Shown here in pieces: positions 34,378 through 38,523 of a stretch of DNA of 38,523 bases (position 1 is the first letter of the stretch; the number at the start of each line of letters is the position of its first letter). The stretch comes from Bacteroidales bacterium. Lineage in GTDB: Bacteria > Bacteroidota > Bacteroidia > Bacteroidales > F082. The stretch covers positions 1 to 38,523 of the forward strand of contig JAKIVD010000031.1 of the NCBI GenBank assembly GCA_021647205.1. Reading direction: 5' to 3'. Made by a program: the position numbers and the translations under genes. The notes beneath the pieces are model-generated. The model searched no databases. It was not told the origin of the DNA and saw only the letters and a program-made list of their open reading frames with translations.

Positions 34378-34502
34378 AGACTGAGGAAGAAACCCCAACT
34401 TATGAAACAGTATCCTTTCAGCAGATTGTCGCGGCATGCCAGCGCACGGGCTTTGCCTTGATGCCTCACAATTAAACGACAACCCCTTATTATATTCGTT
34501 TA

Positions 34503-34560
34503 GTTCCGAGGGAAGTACGACCGACGGAATCTCTTCCTGCGGTCTACTAATTCCGGGGGG
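34503..34560. repeat. Dispersed-repeat-like sequence abutting the dipeptidase stop
   Basis: TTCCGAGGGAAGTACGACCG continues into GACGGAATCTC and a TTCCGGGGGG end. The wording TTCCGAG...GGAATCTC recalls short noncoding repeats scattered in Bacteroidota genomes. It ends exactly where the minus-strand dipeptidase stop begins (34561). Only one copy is visible here. Confidence 0.35.
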
Positions 34561-36138
34561 TCACTCCCCAATCTTATACTTCTCCGGATCTTCCTCAACA
34601 ACTTTCTCCAGCCATTCTTTCGGGTAAGCTTTAGGTTGAACACGACCGGATGAATCCTTCACATAACCATCGTTGTATTTGGTAACCAGCTCATCTCCCA
34701 GCTCCACCCATTTTTGGTGAACAAGTTTTCCCATTTCGTTGGCGTAGTTGGTCAGGAAATCAATTCGTCTTTCTTTAGAGAGCAGTACCGCTTCATTTTC
34801 AATGAGCCTTTGCTGATTCACAAATTGGTTTTCCAGTTCGCTTTGCACCTTTCGGATGTCTTTTACCATGTCGCTGTAGCGAATCTTCGCAAAATTGGCC
34901 GCAAAATTAAAGGCCCACCAGGCCGATTCGCGTGAGTAATGATTGATGTCGCCTTTGGTAAAAGGTTCGGAGATTTCAGTACTGTTGCAATAAATGGGGA
35001 AGTAGCAGGTGGTGTAGGTATCGTCCACACCAAACCAGGCAATGCCCCCGATTTCGTCGGGCAGGTAATTGCGCATTTGTGCCACAAAAGAAAAAGCCGT
35101 GTTGTAAGTGGAAACGGGCCTTTCCCAACTGTAAGCAACCGAATCAATTTCCCAACCCAAAGGCCGCGGACGGTTGGGATTGCCGAATCCGCCGGCAGCC
35201 ATCCCTTTGGTCATGTCAAAAGCCGTGCCTTCGTAATGGTCGCGTACCAGGGCAAACACATCCTGTAAGGCCAGTTTTTTATCGGGTTTGATGAATAGGG
35301 GGTAACGTTTGGCACCAGCTTTTCCACGGTGGTAACCGGGTGAAAACTCCTGCGAAGGGGCAGCCCGTCGAAAAATACTCCACACACGGGTTTCGGTGTA
35401 TTTCAAATGTTCAGGCGAGGGTGGGTCGTAAGCATCATTAAAACGAAAGGGTTCGTTGGAATTAGGATCGTAAAACCCTTTTTCGATGGCGAGGGAAATT
35501 ACATTGTCAGAATACAAACAGTTGTCAGGGTCATCCAATGGAAATTCCCCGATGCGCGAATGGTTGGCGTGGGCAGTCATATAACCATCAGGAACACGGC
35601 GGGCCACCCAAACGGCATCGCCTTTTCCACCGGTACCAATCATTTCCAGCAGCCAGGCTTCGTTGGGGTCGGCGATGGAAAAGGATTCTCCTTCGCTGCC
35701 GTAACCGTAAATAGCTGTCAAAGAGGTCATTACTTCGATGGCTTCACGGGCTGTTTTGGCACGCAATAAAGCCAAACGCATCAAGTCCCAATATTTCAGG
35801 GGGAGGTCTTTGTCCCATAAATCCAGCCTGCCCTCAAAAGTGGTTTCGCCGATGGCCAGCTGGTGTTCGTTCATCTGAAAACCGATGATGGCATAGGTGT
35901 GCGGCACCTGATGAATTTTAAATGTTTTTCCTGAAAGACTGTGGTATTCCAGCAAATCGCCGGCTTTGTGGTCGGCTGCTGCTGTACGGTCGAGGTGGTA
36001 CAGCCATTCACCATCGTTGGTGTAAACGAGGTAGGTGGCGCTGTCGGCCGAGGCACCCCGGCTGACCAGAATATTGGTACAGGAAAATGCTGGTATCGCA
36101 CCGATGAAAACAAGCAGAAATAAAATGATATTCTTCAT
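34561..36138 (-). CDS. C69-family dipeptidase (Ntn hydrolase), exported
   Basis: 525-aa exported dipeptidase of family C69 (PepD/PipD group). A signal peptide ends IGAIPAFS, directly before CTNILVSRGAS; C20 is the expected N-terminal nucleophile after cleavage, as in other Ntn hydrolases of this family. Further family landmarks are YTNDGEWLYHLDR, HQVPHTYAIIGFQMNEHQLAIGETTF, EGESFSIADPNEAWLLEMIG and FSRESAWWAFNFAAN-like RESAWWAFNFAA near the C-terminus. It should release or cleave dipeptides in the periplasm or at the surface. Cys at the signal end could also read as a lipobox, but the C69 conservation argues for a nucleophile. YgiQ is directly upstream; a second C69 protein lies beyond it. 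Confidence 0.93.
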   Translation of the reverse strand: MKNIILFLLVFIGAIPAFSCTNILVSRGASADSATYLVYTNDGEWLYHLDRTAAADHKAGDLLEYHSLSGKTFKIHQVPHTYAIIGFQMNEHQLAIGETTFEGRLDLWDKDLPLKYWDLMRLALLRAKTAREAIEVMTSLTAIYGYGSEGESFSIADPNEAWLLEMIGTGGKGDAVWVARRVPDGYMTAHANHSRIGEFPLDDPDNCLYSDNVISLAIEKGFYDPNSNEPFRFNDAYDPPSPEHLKYTETRVWSIFRRAAPSQEFSPGYHRGKAGAKRYPLFIKPDKKLALQDVFALVRDHYEGTAFDMTKGMAAGGFGNPNRPRPLGWEIDSVAYSWERPVSTYNTAFSFVAQMRNYLPDEIGGIAWFGVDDTYTTCYFPIYCNSTEISEPFTKGDINHYSRESAWWAFNFAANFAKIRYSDMVKDIRKVQSELENQFVNQQRLIENEAVLLSKERRIDFLTNYANEMGKLVHQKWVELGDELVTKYNDGYVKDSSGRVQPKAYPKEWLEKVVEEDPEKYKIGE

Positions 36139-36163
36139 AAAATGATATTTTTAAAAAGCTAAA

Positions 36164-36195
36164 TTAAAAAAACCCGAGGGCGCAGCGATTGCCCT
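36164..36195 (-). terminator. Intrinsic terminator candidate of ygiQ
   Basis: On the minus strand AGGGC, 9-base loop, GCCCT, then CGGGTTTTTTT (plus coordinates 36195 down to 36164). The stem is only 5 bp but has a good T-run and sits 16 bases after the ygiQ stop. Confidence 0.45.
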
Positions 36196-36210
36196 ATTTT
36201 GGTGACAATT

Positions 36211-37875
36211 TTACTTTCCCTTCTTCCACCACTGCATCATCATTCGGTGCTGCTTCCGCTCTTTATAAGTCTTTGCAACAGCTATTTTTTCACCGGTGAA
36301 AAAATGCCTTTCCGTATAATACATTGTTGCTGCAATTGTCATTGGTAAAGGTATAAAATCCTGAACCTGTTCAATCCTTATGTTATTCCTTTTCAGATAA
36401 TTCATCATTTCCCGGGCATCATCTAAATTAGTTCCGGGGAAAGCCGAGATTAAATAGGGAAGGACATATTGCTCAGTTTTTGAATATTTCTTAAAACGTG
36501 ATTCAAAATCTTCGTATTTGTCAATCGATGGCTTGAACATCATTTTAAGTATCCTCTCATCAGTATGTTCCGGTGCAATTTTTAGTAAACCTGAAGTGTA
36601 ATGCTCGGCAACTTGCTTAATATATTCATTGTCCTTTAACGCCAGTTCATGCCTTATTCCGCTGTTAATAAAAACTTTGCGGTCCTTTTTTATGTCCTTA
36701 TACAGCGAAATCAGTTTGGAGTGATCCGTGTTTAAATTTTTGCAGAAAGTTGGATAAATACAGGATAATCTTTTGCACTTCTTGCAAATATCCATGTTCT
36801 TACCTCGCATTTTGTACATATTCGCAGAGGGTCCCCCAAGATCGGTTACTGTTTTTATTCCGGCTGCAACCACTTCTTTTTTAATGTTTTTTTCTGACCT
36901 GCTTTGGATAAAGTTTCCCTGGTGCAAAGAGATTGAGCAAAAAGTACAACCTCCAAAACAGCCCCGGTGGATAGTAATCGAATTGCGGATCATATCAAAA
37001 GCAGGGATTCTGTCTTTATGCTTCGGATGCAGTTTTCTTTCGAAATCCAGATCAAAAACTTCATCTATTTTTTCATCGGGCAAAACGGGTGGATTAATAA
37101 CCAGTAAACGTCCATTGGTCTCTTGCGTTAAACCCATGTTTAAATAAGGGTTCACGCTTCCGTGAATTATTTTATCAGCTGATAAAAACGCATCTTTATC
37201 GGAACTGACTTTTTCAAACGAAGGCAATTCAATGTAGCTGTTTGTGTCCCTGAATTGACTGATGCTGTCCTTGTTGGCTATAAATGCAGTACCTCTTAAA
37301 TTGGTGATGGCTTTGATGTTTTTCCCTGATTTCAGCGCCTTGGCAATGTTGAGTGTAGTCCTTTCCCCCTGGCCAAATACGATCATATCGGCCTTGGAAT
37401 CAAACAAAATGGAGCGTCTTACTTTATCAGACCAATAATCATAATGAGCTGTTCTTCGCAAGCTGGCTTCGATACCACCAATAATGACAGGAATTTGCTT
37501 GTAATTTTCTTTGATCTTATTCGTATAAGCAATTACTGCCCTGTCAGGTCTTATTCCACCAATACCCTGCTCGCTGTAATTATCAGATCTGCGTTTTTTC
37601 TTATTGGCCGTATAATTATTGACCATTGAGTCTACATTGCCTGAGGTAATACCTATAAACAGGCCGGGTGCAGGTAATTGCTTAAAATCTTTATTGGAAC
37701 TGATATCCGGCTGAGAAATGATGCCGACTTTATAGCCATGCTTTACAAGATATTTACCAACTATTGACGCACCAAACGAAGGATGGTCGATGTAGGCATC
37801 GCCGGTAAGCAGGATAATATCCAACTGATACCACCCCAGGGCTTTCATTTCTATTTTATTTGTTGGCAAAAACAT
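36211..37875 (-). CDS. ygiQ: YgiQ-family radical SAM protein
   Basis: 554-aa radical SAM protein of the YgiQ (UPF0313) family. The N-terminus FLPTNKIEMKALGWYQLDII, then LLTGDAYIDHPSFGASIVG, is the family signature and fixes the start at 37875. The iron-sulfur motif HRGCFGGCTFC (CxxxCxxC) lies at about residue 310, followed by SISLHQGNFIQSRS, the usual continuation. DLGGPSANMYKMRG, a Cys-rich CKKCKRLSCIYPTFC and KIAPEHTDERIL are also typical. The last ~60-100 residues of longer homologues are absent, leaving a short basic tail. The reaction catalysed by YgiQ is not established. A TATATTTG -7 box is seen on the minus strand 55 bases upstream (plus 37931-37938). Confidence 0.95.
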   Translation of the reverse strand: MFLPTNKIEMKALGWYQLDIILLTGDAYIDHPSFGASIVGKYLVKHGYKVGIISQPDISSNKDFKQLPAPGLFIGITSGNVDSMVNNYTANKKKRRSDNYSEQGIGGIRPDRAVIAYTNKIKENYKQIPVIIGGIEASLRRTAHYDYWSDKVRRSILFDSKADMIVFGQGERTTLNIAKALKSGKNIKAITNLRGTAFIANKDSISQFRDTNSYIELPSFEKVSSDKDAFLSADKIIHGSVNPYLNMGLTQETNGRLLVINPPVLPDEKIDEVFDLDFERKLHPKHKDRIPAFDMIRNSITIHRGCFGGCTFCSISLHQGNFIQSRSEKNIKKEVVAAGIKTVTDLGGPSANMYKMRGKNMDICKKCKRLSCIYPTFCKNLNTDHSKLISLYKDIKKDRKVFINSGIRHELALKDNEYIKQVAEHYTSGLLKIAPEHTDERILKMMFKPSIDKYEDFESRFKKYSKTEQYVLPYLISAFPGTNLDDAREMMNYLKRNNIRIEQVQDFIPLPMTIAATMYYTERHFFTGEKIAVAKTYKERKQHRMMMQWWKKGK

Positions 37876-37930
37876 TTTTAATAGGATAGCTCTTCCAGTT
37901 GGTTATAACTGCGGATCATTCATTTTGCAT

Positions 37931-37938
37931 CAAATATA
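37931..37938 (-). promoter_or_regulatory. -7 promoter element upstream of ygiQ
   Basis: TATATTTG on the minus strand (TAnnTTTG). The region 19-22 bases upstream has no TTTG, only a TATG-like tract next to the preceding terminator, so the promoter is probable but weak. Confidence 0.4.
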
Positions 37939-37960
37939 CCGAATACTTTAGCACTTACAT

Positions 37961-37993
37961 AAAAAAACCGGGCGGAACAAATAGTTCTGCCCG
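37961..37993 (-). terminator. Intrinsic terminator of the second C69 dipeptidase gene
   Basis: CGGGCGGAAC (37969-37978) and GTTCTGCCCG (37984-37993) form a 10-bp stem with one non-Watson-Crick pair and a 5-base loop. On the minus strand it is followed by GGTTTTTTT, about 40 bases after the stop at 38035. Confidence 0.8.
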
Positions 37994-38034
37994 ATCATTA
38001 TCAATTTTACTTTCTTGTAAAGGATAGGTGACTT

Positions 38035-38523
38035 TTAATGCGCAGCCCCCTTTACTTTAAACTGATTACCAGTTTTGTCAATAATCATTTTGTATTTCTC
38101 CGGACTGTAGCCGGGCTGATTTACTTCGGGGTTTGTGTATTTGTAACCTTCTGGGATTTCCTTCTTGGTTTTGATGTTGCCATCCATATATTTCATGAAC
38201 AATTGGGCGTATAGATTTTTCCAGGTATTGAATGTTTTTTCGGCAGCACTGTTCGAATAATTTGTCAGGTAAGCAACGGCTTGTGACGGGTCTTGTTCGT
38301 ACAAAGATTGAGCACCTGCATCAATGGCCGGGGTAAAATCAACAAACTCCTGTTCCAGTTTCTGCTGAACAGCTTGTACATCAGGATGAATATAATTGTA
38401 ACGGGTATAAGCCAGATTCTGCACCTGGTTAAAAATCCAGAAACCGGAGGTTTCCGACCATTCCATCATCCCGCCATTGCCAACAGCAAAGTTGTGGGGG
38501 ATGGTGGTGATGCTGGCGTACAT
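38035..38523 (-). CDS. C69-family dipeptidase, C-terminal part (cut by window edge)
   Basis: The last ~162 residues of a second C69 peptidase; the frame is still open at the window end, so the Met at 38523 is probably internal. Recognisable are the FWIFNQVQNLAYTRYNYIHPDV region, equivalent to the WWAFNFAANFAKIRYSDMVKDI helix of the 34561-36138 protein, and a following helical stretch (QQKLEQEFVDFTPAIDAG). The catalytic N-terminal Cys lies outside the window. It ends with a TAA-proximal basic tail and a strong terminator. Same strand and 160 bases upstream of ygiQ. The two C69 copies are clearly diverged, so they are old paralogues or have different substrates. Confidence 0.85.
   Translation of the reverse strand: MYASITTIPHNFAVGNGGMMEWSETSGFWIFNQVQNLAYTRYNYIHPDVQAVQQKLEQEFVDFTPAIDAGAQSLYEQDPSQAVAYLTNYSNSAAEKTFNTWKNLYAQLFMKYMDGNIKTKKEIPEGYKYTNPEVNQPGYSPEKYKMIIDKTGNQFKVKGAAH

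Overview
The window looks like chromosomal DNA of a Bacteroidota bacterium, probably near the Marinilabiliales/Bacteroidales. The reasons are secreted proteins with type IX secretion (T9SS) C-terminal sorting domains, several promoters of the TTTG-N19-TAnnTTTG type, almost no Shine-Dalgarno sequences, a TPR-transmembrane-LuxR regulator, and TolB-like and C69-dipeptidase families typical of this phylum. The taxon is inferred from content; no rRNA gene is present.

Region 1 (1-7746, + strand) is the distal part of an exopolysaccharide or capsule operon: three GT2 glycosyltransferases, a PAPS-type sulfotransferase, a Wzy-like polymerase, a DUF1972/GT4 glycosyltransferase and a polyprenyl-phosphate sugar-1-phosphate transferase that would start the repeat unit. 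Several genes overlap by ATGA or nearly abut.

Region 2 (7771-15925, + strand) starts at its own promoter and is the most interesting part. It is a tight operon of a PqqD-like protein with a long acidic tail, a PF14907-type nucleotidyltransferase, an ABC exporter, a GT2 enzyme, an 852-residue HPr-kinase-like/GT2/GT2 fusion, another GT2 enzyme and a Stf0-like sulfotransferase. PqqD, HprK-like kinase and nucleotidyltransferase genes occur together in lasso-peptide tailoring clusters and in the uncharacterised 'HPr-rel-A' loci near EPS genes. Here the lasso cyclase and protease are missing and glycosyl- and sulfotransferases take their place. It may modify and export a peptide or glycoconjugate. 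No separate precursor gene is visible, and the tail of the PqqD-like protein is a candidate substrate.

Region 3 (16035-25901) holds housekeeping and envelope genes: a cyanophycinase-like lipoprotein without the usual catalytic serine, a DEAD-box RNA helicase, an MBL-fold hydrolase, a large TolB-like outer-membrane protein, and a B12-dependent ribonucleotide reductase (NrdJ) with a strong imperfect hairpin upstream.

Region 4 (25922-38523, mostly - strand) contains a small protein of four 25-residue repeats, a decayed T9SS BNR-repeat gene, a membrane-anchored coiled-coil protein, an intact T9SS BNR protein next to a TPR/LuxR-type regulator with a 21-bp-spaced direct repeat between them, an outer-membrane beta-barrel-like protein, and YgiQ flanked by two C69 dipeptidases (the last cut by the window edge). 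Intergenic DNA carries two elements resembling the dispersed inverted repeats of Bacteroidota.
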